NCBI GenBank assembly: GCA_003230795.1
Contig: QIGM01000317.1
Coordinates: 1-5,839 of the forward strand
Direction of reading: 5' to 3'
Length of the DNA stretch: 5,839 bases
Source: a bacterium
GTDB taxonomy: Bacteria > Bdellovibrionota_C > UBA2361 > SZUA-149
Shown: positions 1 to 5,765 of the stretch, piece after piece
Layout of the letters: every line of letters begins with the position of its first letter
How positions within the stretch are numbered: the stretch's first letter is position 1
Made by a program: the position numbers and the translations under genes
Notes under the pieces: generated by a model
What the model saw: only the letters and a program-made list of their open reading frames with translations
Database searches by the model: none
Told to the model about the DNA's origin: nothing

Positions 1-1
1 T

Positions 2-328
2 TCAAGAAAACGATGACCACTTACCGAAATGGAATTACACCGCAATTCCCAATGAAAACTGAAATCGGGAAGTTATTTCGGGACTATTCCTAAGTATGCT
101 CACATTGGCATCGAAGACCAAGCCAAAGCCCTCTCCGGATTGCCGCTGCCAAAGCTCCCAAAGGAGGTCGCGGGTAAGAATTGGCAGCGTTCTGGCAGCG
201 GAACAGGCGTCTCATCTTGTCAATCTACGTCATCTAGTGCCAATGGCGAGGATCGTGAGGATGCAGAAGGGGAATTAAAAAACCCCTGCAATAGCAGGGG
301 TTTTGTCACCAAATGTCAGCCAAAGTAA
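2..328 (+). pseudogene. Decayed C-terminus of a tyrosine recombinase (integrase), cut by the window edge
   Basis: Frame 2 reads TIPKYAHIGIEDQAKALSGLP from about 83. This is the segment around the catalytic tyrosine of phage-type integrases (T..xY.H.g..dqa.Al..LP), with the Tyr at 95-97. Upstream in the same frame is MELHRNSQ, a stop at 53-55, then KL. That aligns with the usual ARHSDIKLT box if the catalytic His has become Asn, Ile a stop, and about 21 bp have been inserted before TIPKY. A second in-frame stop is at 14-16. After the Tyr box comes a low-complexity Ser/Gly/Glu-rich tail ending KNPCNSRGFVTKCQPK and TAA at 326-328, a tail style I associate with planctomycete integrases. The protein is therefore almost certainly inactive. 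The body of the gene lies left of the window. The family call is fairly safe; the alignment of the damaged box is my inference. Confidence 0.6.
279..304 (+). terminator. Rho-independent terminator-like hairpin inside the integrase 3' codons
   Basis: An 11-bp perfect stem, AAAACCCCTGC (279-289) and GCAGGGGTTTT (294-304), closes an AATA loop. Its A-run on the left (from 277) and T-run on the right would let it terminate transcripts from either side. It overlaps the last codons of the integrase remnant, so the residues KNPCNSRGFV are encoded by the hairpin itself. It would end integrase transcription before the att-like sequence, and could also stop any read-through from gajB on the minus strand. 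Confidence 0.75.
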
Positions 329-346
329 TCCTTTGGCATGACATTT
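311..346. repeat. 15-bp inverted repeat (bulged hairpin) holding the integrase stop codon in its loop
   Basis: AAATGTCAGCCAAAG (311-325) pairs with CTTTGG, C337 and TGACATTT (331-346). A single unpaired A at 338 is the only flaw in a 15-bp stem, and the loop is TAATC. The integrase TAA sits in that loop. The repeat lies 5 bp after the terminator hairpin and 6 bp before the tmRNA-like sequence. It has no U-tract, so a recombination arm site or a second transcription barrier are both possible. Confidence 0.7.
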
Positions 347-352
347 GATGAG

Positions 353-375
353 TGGAGGCGGCGGGAATCGAACCC
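353..375 (-). other. Attachment-site-like remnant of a tmRNA (ssrA) 3' end
   Basis: On the minus strand this reads as a T-loop (TTCGATT), the 3' half of a T-stem (CCCGC), then acceptor sequence CGCCTCCA, which matches the common 3' end of bacterial tmRNA without an encoded CCA. The 5' half of the T-stem does not fit: going outward from the loop, three G-C pairs are followed by G-G and A-C mismatches, so homology stops at the T-loop. A fragment running from the T-loop to the 3' terminus is the classic duplicated core left by integrases that target tRNA or tmRNA genes. It lies 24 bp past the integrase stop, as an att core should. On the plus strand it reads GGGGNRTPV, a string often seen in mis-annotated tRNA-overlapping ORFs. 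Confidence 0.6.
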
Positions 376-581
376 CTGTGCTTGGCGACGTAAACACCAA
401 TGGCGGCAACGGTTTATGCAAATGCCCCATCGGCTTGGCTGCACTATGGCTGCACTCGCCGGACACCGATGGGCATGAAGTGGCACGAATTGGCAGGATC
501 ATCAAGGCGTGGCCATCGCTACCTAACCGCATCAAAGTTGCCGTAGAGGCACTATTCATAGAAACTTCACATCAAGATTGA
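376..581 (+). pseudogene. Integrase-tail-like reading frame beyond the att core
   Basis: Frame 3 is open from 345 (TTG, then ATG at 348) through the att-like sequence to TGA at 579-581. It ends IGRIIKAWPSLPNRIKVAVE followed by ALF. From memory, many planctomycete integrase annotations end with a similar W-P-x-L-P-x-x-I-x-x-x-I-x-x-L motif after a GGGGNRTPV-type stretch, so this may be the last piece of a longer integrase ORF, now out of frame with the remnant at 2-328. It has no visible SD, and the N-terminal part is plainly tmRNA-derived, so I do not believe it is an independent gene. The alternative is chance coding over an island end. Confidence 0.35.
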
Positions 582-679
582 TGAACTAAGTGTCCAGTTG
601 ATTTCAACTTTCGAGAAGAAACTATCCTCAGCCGTGGATTCGGTTGAAGGGCTAGGTCATGAGACTGGGAAATTTGCAT

Positions 680-2434
680 TTAGACATTAGATATACTCAG
701 GTCATTTATGAATGGTGAAGGGTTTCGCCAATCGCTCTTGTCTGTAAAAATCATTAGCATGCGTTCTGCACGAGTGATTCCGACATAGAGCAAACGCTTG
801 GCCTCATCATGGCCTTCTTGAGTTAGCGGATTGTATTTGTTGTGATACGGAATCCGGCCGTCTTGCACTGAAATCAACGCTACGGCTTGAAACTCACGGC
901 CTTTAGCTCCGTGAAAGGTAAGTAGCTTCAGATTCTTACTTGGATTTGCAAACATCCCTAAGTCGGTAGCCATAAGGTTAGGAACATCAAGGTCTCCCTG
1001 GCTTTTCATCTCTGCAATAATATTTGCAGCTGACTCATTAAACAGTGCGAGGCATGATTGTGGTAAGAGCTTCTCTTCAATAAGTATTTCAGCGAATTTT
1101 GAAGACGCAGCAGTTAGCCAATCAACCGCACCTTCATGACTCTCCTTCAACCTCCTGCCCTCCCAAAGCAATCGGACGACTACCCTACTACCAGAGAACT
1201 TGTAGACGCTAAAGTCAGCTCTCCCAGTGATGTTGTTAATCAAATGAAAGAGTTCACGCTCCGTCTGCTTAATAAGAGATGTATCAGGCTTGTCTATGTA
1301 GGCACAAATCTGCTCGGCTAGTCCAACAAATAGATGCCTTTTTTTGTAGGGCCGAGCACCAGGACCAACCACAGGAATTCCGTAGTTTCTAAGTTGTCGC
1401 CCAAGAGGCATGAGTAGCATCCAGCTCTGAGCGAGAATCGCACAGTTCCCGACGGTTATCCCTAGAGCGTCGACTGCGGGAAGAAATCTCTCGGTTATCC
1501 CAATGAAGTTGTTCGCAACATCGTGATACTCTGGACTCTCAGTGAAGCGTGCAGAATCTCCAACAGCTTCCATTCTAGGGTTCTTTGAAATGAGCGATTC
1601 AGCACAGTCAATTATAGCAGGGCTAGAGCGAAAGTTTCCTGAGAGCGGTAAATTAGGTGCCCCCAAGTAGGCTGCAAAGTCAAACATGAGCTGTCTTTCA
1701 GCTCCGGCAAAACTAAAAATCGATTGCTCTGGGTCACCAACCAGAAAGAACTTTGTGACGCCAACATCAGAGATGAGCTTGAGTATCTCGACTTGCAAAG
1801 CAGAAGTGTCTTGGAATTCATCTACCAGCAAGTATGCGAGTTTTGAAGCTAGGCCCTTGGCAATGTGTGGATGCTTCGAAAGCAAACTATAGGAATAGTA
1901 AACGATATTGCAAAAGTCGATGCAGCCCATTGCTTCAAGGCGAGCCCAAAATTCAAGTGCAGCCTCTTTCGGTATCTCGTCTACAGATATTGGTTCTCCA
2001 TTAGGTTTGCGGTTCAACAGCTCAAACTGCTGCCTCGCGTAACTGCTAAGCTTATACTCCTCACCGATTTCGTCTGCGATTCCCAGATACACATCACTGT
2101 CGGAGGGCAGAACAATAAACCCTTCCTTGTATTCACTTAGCAACCAATGGAAGTGCCGGAGAATATTGTTGTGGCAGAACGCATGGATAGTTGACACCTC
2201 GCAGCAATCTTCATCGCCTTGACCGCCAAATACTCTGATTCGATGCTCTAGTTCATAGACCGCTGTTTTAGTGTAGGTAATGCAAGCCACTTGACGAGGT
2301 GTGTCTCGAACATTATCTACGCAGCTTAATATTTTTGCTACTATTGCTCTTGTCTTCCCACTTCCCGGACAGGCCACAACCGCCGTATGGTCGTCACTTG
2401 AAATGGCATCGCGTTGTTGGTCAGTAAGTTTCAT
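680..2434 (-). CDS. gajB: Gabija protein GajB, UvrD/Rep-like superfamily 1 helicase
   Basis: This is the second gene of the Gabija anti-phage operon. GajB is a UvrD-like SF1 ATPase/helicase that binds the GajA nuclease assembly and is thought to be switched on by DNA ends made by nicking. All SF1A motifs are visible in order: Q-motif LTDQQRDAI (3-11), Walker A CPGSGKT (22-28), motif Ia CITYTKTA (51-58), motif II LLVDEFQDTS (202-211), motif III VGDPEQSIFSFAGA (232-245), motif IV GNFRSS (266-271), motif V TFHGAKGREF (506-515), motif VI LLYVGITRAER (548-558). The 584 aa exceed the roughly 494 aa I recall for the Bacillus cereus GajB; the extra length seems to lie between motifs IV and V (about 285-500). 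The ATG at 2434 overlaps the gajA stop as ATGA, implying translational coupling. No convincing terminator follows the stop at 680-682. A stand-alone UvrD repair helicase is unlikely given gajA. Confidence 0.93.
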   Translation of the reverse strand: MKLTDQQRDAISSDDHTAVVACPGSGKTRAIVAKILSCVDNVRDTPRQVACITYTKTAVYELEHRIRVFGGQGDEDCCEVSTIHAFCHNNILRHFHWLLSEYKEGFIVLPSDSDVYLGIADEIGEEYKLSSYARQQFELLNRKPNGEPISVDEIPKEAALEFWARLEAMGCIDFCNIVYYSYSLLSKHPHIAKGLASKLAYLLVDEFQDTSALQVEILKLISDVGVTKFFLVGDPEQSIFSFAGAERQLMFDFAAYLGAPNLPLSGNFRSSPAIIDCAESLISKNPRMEAVGDSARFTESPEYHDVANNFIGITERFLPAVDALGITVGNCAILAQSWMLLMPLGRQLRNYGIPVVGPGARPYKKRHLFVGLAEQICAYIDKPDTSLIKQTERELFHLINNITGRADFSVYKFSGSRVVVRLLWEGRRLKESHEGAVDWLTAASSKFAEILIEEKLLPQSCLALFNESAANIIAEMKSQGDLDVPNLMATDLGMFANPSKNLKLLTFHGAKGREFQAVALISVQDGRIPYHNKYNPLTQEGHDEAKRLLYVGITRAERMLMIFTDKSDWRNPSPFINDLSISNV

Positions 2435-4242
2435 TCTTCAACTAGCCAATCAACAGCAGCTTCAATGTAAGACGGAATTTCGGTAGCTTCAGAAACATAC
2501 TTGGAAGCAATTTGAGCAAAGCGTGCTTTTGAATATCTTTTGGCGGCAGCCAGCACTACTTGCCTCATCTTATCGAGAATTTTCTTTTCGTCGTCAGAAT
2601 CTATTTCCTCTTCGTCTAGTGCCTCTATTGCATCGCGTATCTTTGTGACAGATTGAGGGTATTCGCATTCTTCGACGGCCTTTAGGAACATCGGTAGAGT
2701 CCCTTTTAGAGTGAGGGCTCGCTCAAATGTCACCGGGCACTGATAGACTTGAAGAAAGTCGTTTTCTTCAACATCAATCGTGAAATTTACTAATGCTTCG
2801 TCTTCGTCCATGCCATCACCCAACTCCTCTGGCGGCATATCTCCGTCGCACAAAATGACGCATTTTTTAGGAAGAGCGTCTGGACCAAATAACTTTGCAT
2901 AGGAACCAAAGTGCGTTCCATATATTGGGACGACGGTAATACCATGTCTGTCTAAATCAATACCCATTATCTTTTTTACTAAGACCGGTATCAAAAACAA
3001 TTCGGCTGGTCCCTCTACAAGCAGAACTTTTCGTGCATAGAGCAGAGTAGAGCGTGTCGCATCTAGATATCTATCTAAGTCTCCCGCCTCTTTCTCAGAT
3101 AGCTTAGCGGTTAGTATTGGATTACACGCTTTCGTCTCCTTTGCAGCGTCATCAGATAAAGTAATAAAGGATTCAAATGGAGCCAGTGAGCTTATGTGTG
3201 TGCTGTGTGTGGAGAGAATTGATTGAAACGGTTTTGATGCAAGCGTTGTGTAGAGAACACGCTGTAGTTGAGGATGTAGATGAGCTTCTGGTTCCTCAAT
3301 TAGAAGTAGCTGGCCTGCTGACCGTGTTGACGCTGACCTTCGCTCGAAGTATTCCAAAAGCATGCTGATGTAGAGAATGTTGTTAAGACCCAGGCCATTT
3401 CGGACCACTTCAAAATCCTCTAGGCGGTTGTTCGATAGAAGCACTTTTAGGGAGCGTGAAATGGAGGCAAATGAGGGGTCTGCCATGCCTAGCTTTATCC
3501 CCATCCCAAATGCCTCTCCAGATGCCGCTGAAAAGGCTTTTTTGATAGCGTCGCTTGTCTCACTGAAAGTGGATTGAGATTCGATGCTGGCGTTAGCCTG
3601 CTGCATAATCTTTACCAGAGCCTTCTTGTCTTCTTCACCAATGTCAGTGGCATTTAGAATTCTCCCAAGAGGAGATTCGTAGGAGTTGCGAAGGCTCTGG
3701 CCAACGTCTCGCAGTGCTGGTAGTGCCTCGACTAGAAAAGCTTGCAAGTGCTCGAAACGCAAAGATTGCCCAAGATTTTCATTCCACGAAACCGTCGCTG
3801 GGTCTTTCTCGCCACCACCTGTAATTTGAAAGTGATAATCCTCAGTAATTGAAAGCCCACTTCCGTCCATCTCTTCCGCCTCAATATCTTCAATAATATC
3901 TCTTCGTGGTCTGAATCTGTAATGGATTCTGGCTATATCTTCCGATACCTCACACCCTTGCATTAGAGCTGTCCCATTGACAGAATCTTTGTAGTCTGTG
4001 AATTCAAGCGATACGACTACTTGCAGCGGTTTACTGAGGTCAGCTCCAGAGTGGATGTCATGTTCAAGTAAACGGCGGTACTGAGAAGAAAGATTGGCAT
4101 CAATCGCAAGGCGTATTGCTCGCAGTAGATTTGTCTTGCCTGTGTTGTTCTCACCTACTAGACAAGTAACACCTGGACGTAAAGTCACGTCAAGATGTCT
4201 GAAATTGTGGAAGTTGCGAATAACAATTCTGGAAATATGCAT
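2431..4242 (-). CDS. gajA: Gabija protein GajA, OLD-family ATPase with C-terminal TOPRIM nuclease
   Basis: This is the first gene of the Gabija operon. GajA is a sequence-specific DNA-nicking endonuclease whose activity is blocked by normal ATP/dNTP levels and released when phage replication depletes nucleotides. The N-terminal ABC-type ATPase has Walker A GENNTGKT (30-37), a signature-like RNGLGLNNILYISMLL (281-296), Walker B LLLIEEPEAHLHP (312-324) and H-loop STHSTH (344-349). The TOPRIM domain follows, with VEGPAE (E410, E414), the DxD-type CDGD (D466, D468), TFERAL (E507) and a late KARFAQ (K572), so all metal-binding positions appear intact. An acidic run, LDEEEIDSDDE, lies near 542-552. 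At 603 aa it is close to known GajA lengths (about 578). An in-frame TGA lies two codons before the ATG, which fixes the start. There is no clear SD. OLD nucleases without a helicase partner are the alternative, but the overlapping gajB decides for Gabija. Confidence 0.95.
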   Translation of the reverse strand: MHISRIVIRNFHNFRHLDVTLRPGVTCLVGENNTGKTNLLRAIRLAIDANLSSQYRRLLEHDIHSGADLSKPLQVVVSLEFTDYKDSVNGTALMQGCEVSEDIARIHYRFRPRRDIIEDIEAEEMDGSGLSITEDYHFQITGGGEKDPATVSWNENLGQSLRFEHLQAFLVEALPALRDVGQSLRNSYESPLGRILNATDIGEEDKKALVKIMQQANASIESQSTFSETSDAIKKAFSAASGEAFGMGIKLGMADPSFASISRSLKVLLSNNRLEDFEVVRNGLGLNNILYISMLLEYFERRSASTRSAGQLLLIEEPEAHLHPQLQRVLYTTLASKPFQSILSTHSTHISSLAPFESFITLSDDAAKETKACNPILTAKLSEKEAGDLDRYLDATRSTLLYARKVLLVEGPAELFLIPVLVKKIMGIDLDRHGITVVPIYGTHFGSYAKLFGPDALPKKCVILCDGDMPPEELGDGMDEDEALVNFTIDVEENDFLQVYQCPVTFERALTLKGTLPMFLKAVEECEYPQSVTKIRDAIEALDEEEIDSDDEKKILDKMRQVVLAAAKRYSKARFAQIASKYVSEATEIPSYIEAAVDWLVEE

Positions 4243-4244
4243 AA

Positions 4245-4323
4245 GTCAATTTGCCATTAAAGGCGTCTCTCCCAGTGGCTTGTAGAAGTAACATTTTCCT
4301 AATCGCTAATATAGCAAATTGAC
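4245..4323. repeat. 10-bp perfect inverted repeat flanking the gajA leader
   Basis: GTCAATTTGC (4245-4254), two bases upstream of the gajA start codon, is exactly matched by its reverse complement GCAAATTGAC (4314-4323), with 59 bp between. The distal arm directly abuts the weak -10 of the candidate gajA promoter and overlaps a TTGACA on the plus strand; the proximal arm would cover the ribosome-binding region. This could be a paired operator, or chance; no regulator gene is visible nearby. Confidence 0.5.
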
Positions 4324-4337
4324 ATATTATCAGTCTA
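4308..4337 (-). promoter_or_regulatory. Weak candidate promoter for the gajAB operon
   Basis: On the minus strand TAGACT (4332-4337) and TATATT (4308-4313) are separated by 18 bp. Each hexamer departs from consensus, with TAGACT matching four of six. Transcription would start near 4300 and give a leader of about 60 nt ahead of gajA, with no SD in it. It is the best placed pair I found, but AT-rich DNA makes such pairs common. Confidence 0.22.
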
Positions 4338-4347
4338 CGAGAAGAAT
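4319..4347 (+). promoter_or_regulatory. Possible divergent promoter pointing away from gajA
   Basis: TTGACA (4319-4324), a perfect -35, is followed after 17 bp by AAGAAT (4342-4347), which matches the -10 consensus at four of six. It would start a plus-strand transcript near 4354, running through the inverted-repeat cluster at 4404-4477 and antisense to the small gene beyond. No plus-strand protein gene follows it, so if it is real it would make a non-coding or antisense RNA. The -35 overlaps the distal arm of the 10-bp inverted repeat. Confidence 0.2.
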
Positions 4348-4403
4348 TGCTTGCATCTGCCGCGTCGTGGTATTTTACTGAATAATGTCTGGGGCCACCA
4401 CCA

Positions 4404-4477
4404 CAGCAGGAAAACCTTACCTATCAAATCTTCTGCTGCAAGTGACCTGCCTTCAAGGTCGCGGCAATAGGGTAAGG
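4404..4477. repeat. Cluster of interlocking inverted repeats in the gap between gajA and the small basic gene
   Basis: The gene-free gap from 4243 to 4526 holds three pairings here. CAGCAGgAA (4404-4412) pairs with TTCTGCTG (4431-4438), with one bulge. GACCT (4444-4448) pairs with AGGTC (4456-4460). CCTTACC (4415-4421) lies in the loop of the first hairpin and pairs with GGTAAGG (4471-4477). The last two sets make a pseudoknot-capable fold on either strand. On the minus strand GGTAAGG is followed by TTTT, so it could also act as an imperfect terminator for the gene at 4527-4721. The stems are short and individually could be chance. Confidence 0.3.
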
Positions 4478-4526
4478 CATCCTAAAATCCATCCAAATCT
4501 CATAGACCCTTCTCTTCCATCCAGCG

Positions 4527-4721
4527 CTACCGCTTAGGCCGCAGCTGACGGCGAGGTCGTCTCTTTGGTTGCGGTCGTCGTCTACGAGCAGTTTTTGGCT
4601 TCGGAGCGGAACGGCGTTTTCTTTTGGGACCGGCTAACTGTTTGGCCGCCATGCGAAACTTCGCCAACAGGCGTCCCATCACAAAGCGTTTTGATTTACC
4701 TGGTCCACTTGGTTTTGTCAT
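4527..4721 (-). CDS. Very basic 64-aa protein of unknown function
   Basis: I do not recognise this protein. From ATG 4721 it begins MTKPSGPGKSKRFVMGRLL, has a short amphipathic-looking segment (FVMGRLLAKFRMAAKQL, about 13-29), then a tail made almost only of Arg, Lys, Pro, Ala and Gln (about 32-64). The charge suggests nucleic-acid binding, but that is inference from composition. The frame stays open upstream to 4937, but the longer version would run through the terminator hairpin at 4774-4806 and the neighbouring gene, so I chose the ATG that follows a well-formed promoter. There is no SD, and the promoter geometry suggests a leaderless mRNA. It lies upstream of gajAB on the same strand, 284 bp away. 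It could be a spurious ORF in Arg-rich frame-shadow sequence. Confidence 0.45.
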   Translation of the reverse strand: MTKPSGPGKSKRFVMGRLLAKFRMAAKQLAGPKRKRRSAPKPKTARRRRPQPKRRPRRQLRPKR

Positions 4722-4728
4722 CCGAATC

Positions 4729-4757
4729 AGAATAGAGAGGCGTTGCGGATATGTCAA
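4729..4757 (-). promoter_or_regulatory. Promoter for the small basic gene, leaderless geometry
   Basis: On the minus strand a perfect TTGACA (4752-4757) is followed by a 17-bp spacer and TATTCT (4729-4734; four of six to TATAAT). The A of the ATG at 4721 lies eight bases past the -10, the usual distance to a transcription start, so the mRNA would start at or next to the start codon. The absence of an SD fits this. The promoter sits directly downstream of the terminator of the 92-aa gene, a sensible boundary between transcription units. Confidence 0.45.
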
Positions 4758-4773
4758 ACTTTTTGAAAGCGGG

Positions 4774-4806
4774 TAAAAACAAGCCGCCCGTTGCTGGGCG
4801 GCTCTG
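4774..4806 (-). terminator. Rho-independent terminator of the 92-aa gene
   Basis: AGCCGCCC (4782-4789) and GGGCGGCT (4796-4803) form a perfect 8-bp GC-rich stem around a 6-base loop. On the minus strand it is followed by TTGTTTTTAC. It starts 22 bases after the stop codon of the gene at 4825-5103, which is the expected placement. Confidence 0.85.
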
Positions 4807-4824
4807 AGGGTGTTAGTGGAATTA

Positions 4825-5103
4825 TCAGCCTTGAGCAGGTGCGGGGTTTGCTGTCGCATAGTCGGCGGCTTCCAACTCGCGAATACGGGCGTAAGCCTGA
4901 CCTTGGAGCCGTTGCGATTGAAGGATTTGGGTGCCACTTAGAGAAGTGAAGTTCTGGTATTCCCCTGCGTCATTCTTCTCTCTCCGCTGGGTGGGGGAAA
5001 TCGAATAGAAGGCTTCTCCATCCTTGGTTGCGTTTTTCCAAATAGCGATTGATAGTTTGCGGTCTCGTACGTGGTCGACCGGTTCTTGTTTTGCTTTACT
5101 CAT
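4825..5103 (-). CDS. Small conserved-looking hypothetical protein, 92 aa, of a mobile-element-associated type
   Basis: The protein has an N-terminal stretch RDRKLSIAIWKNATKDGEAF (13-32), then YSISPTQRREKNDAGEYQNF and TSLSG, which look like successive beta strands, and a helix rich in Gln and Arg (QILQSQRLQGQAYARIREL). The tail is Ala/Pro-rich and disordered. This order, a short 'rdg.l...iWkN...g..fysv...R.y.d..G.w....s' beta sheet followed by a helix, resembles small hypothetical proteins I recall from plasmids, phages and islands; their function is not known to me. There is no signal peptide, membrane segment or catalytic motif. An AAAGGAA SD lies about 8 bases before ATG 5103, and a strong terminator follows the stop, so it is a real single-gene unit. 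I see no evidence tying it to Gabija function beyond proximity. Confidence 0.8.
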   Translation of the reverse strand: MSKAKQEPVDHVRDRKLSIAIWKNATKDGEAFYSISPTQRREKNDAGEYQNFTSLSGTQILQSQRLQGQAYARIRELEAADYATANPAPAQG

Positions 5104-5183
5104 TGGTTGGTTCCTTTCAGTTTACACAATTGGCAAGAACCGTAACGTGATTCGGTGTGCGAAGTCCAACAGTAAAGATAGGC

Positions 5184-5215
5184 GAAAAAAGCCGTCCGTT
5201 GCCAGACGGCTCAAA
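5184..5215 (-). terminator. Rho-independent terminator downstream of the toxin gene
   Basis: AGCCGTC (5190-5196) and GACGGCT (5205-5211) form a 7-bp stem with an 8-base loop. On the minus strand a run of Ts (complement of 5185-5190) follows. It would end the toxin-antitoxin transcript about 140 bases past the toxin stop, and it shields the 92-aa gene from read-through. The intervening 5216-5354 contains no ORF longer than about ten codons from an ATG on the minus strand. Confidence 0.75.
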
Positions 5216-5354
5216 GTTGGAAGCCGACTATCAGGCCAGTAATGTCAGAGGGGCAATGGGACAAGAAGGCTCATTCAACTTTAGACAAAGCAAAGGGCCT
5301 GAGTGCAACCTTACAAATTCCACTGCCGAACTATGTCCATGTAGATATTGATCA

Positions 5355-5765
5355 CTATCCCTTGGGAGCGGTAATCAAACGCACCCGCGAAAGGTAATCG
5401 AAGTCTCGTGCGTTGTGCGTCACCAGGGGAATATCAAGGGCCATAGCCGTCGCGGCAATCCAGGCGTCTGCGGTTTTTAGTATCCGTCCTTGTGACTTCG
5501 CTTCCCAAATGACCTCTGCCCAAGAGCGGCAAAGTCGACCGGTCACACCGTATTCGAGATAGTTCTTGGCGAGATAATCTCGGAGTGCCTGCTTTCGCTT
5601 GTCACCCCAGTCCCGGTTAAGCATCCCGAATTCGAGTTCGGCCACCGTCATGAAAGAGACCAAGGTGCGATGCCCCTCGATGGCAGGCCCGTAGAAATTT
5701 TCAAAGATGGAATCAAAACGGAATCCAGCCGAGAAGACGTCGGTATCAACGAGTAGATCAGCCAT
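5355..5765 (-). CDS. PIN-domain ribonuclease toxin, VapC type
   Basis: This is a 136-aa single PIN domain, the normal length for VapC toxins, which are Mg2+-dependent endoribonucleases usually cutting tRNA or rRNA when released from their antitoxin. The acidic catalytic set is complete: D7 in LLVDTDVFS, E43 in TVAELEFG, D100 in KTADAWIAATAMAL, and D121 in VTHNARDFDYL (with H117). The last two segments are the hallmark of the type that includes VapC and FitB. The start ATG at 5765 overlaps the TGA of the upstream antitoxin by one base (TGATG), so translation is probably coupled. This stretch looks more GC-rich than gajAB, suggesting a separate origin. I call it VapC-type rather than a named gene because the antitoxin class is not visible. 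Confidence 0.92.
   Translation of the reverse strand: MADLLVDTDVFSAGFRFDSIFENFYGPAIEGHRTLVSFMTVAELEFGMLNRDWGDKRKQALRDYLAKNYLEYGVTGRLCRSWAEVIWEAKSQGRILKTADAWIAATAMALDIPLVTHNARDFDYLSRVRLITAPKG

Noticed and set aside
275..559. 94-aa minus-strand frame across the integrase end and att region
   Set aside because: It crosses the tmRNA-like sequence and both hairpins, has no SD, and is the shadow of the plus-strand integrase tail.
594..608. Short palindrome AGTTGATTTCAACT as a gajB terminator
   Set aside because: The stem is only five pairs, AT-rich, without a U-tract, and lies about 70 bases past the stop; too weak to call.
353..720. A complete tmRNA gene on the minus strand
   Set aside because: Only the T-loop and 3' acceptor half are recognisable; the 5' T-stem half mismatches, and I see no tag-peptide frame or matching 5' end to the right.
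1136..2486. Several 60-90 aa plus-strand frames, and a 69-aa minus-strand frame, inside gajB
   Set aside because: All lie within the helicase coding sequence in other frames and show no family motifs.
3177..4285. Plus-strand frames inside gajA
   Set aside because: They are shadows of the ATPase/TOPRIM gene.
4722..4937. N-terminal extension that would make the small basic protein 136 aa
   Set aside because: It reads through the terminator hairpin and overlaps the 92-aa gene; its residues look like non-coding translation, and the good promoter lies inside it.
5024..5351. Plus-strand frames across the start of the 92-aa gene and the second terminator
   Set aside because: They run through a terminator and the SD of a well-supported minus-strand gene, with no start signals of their own.
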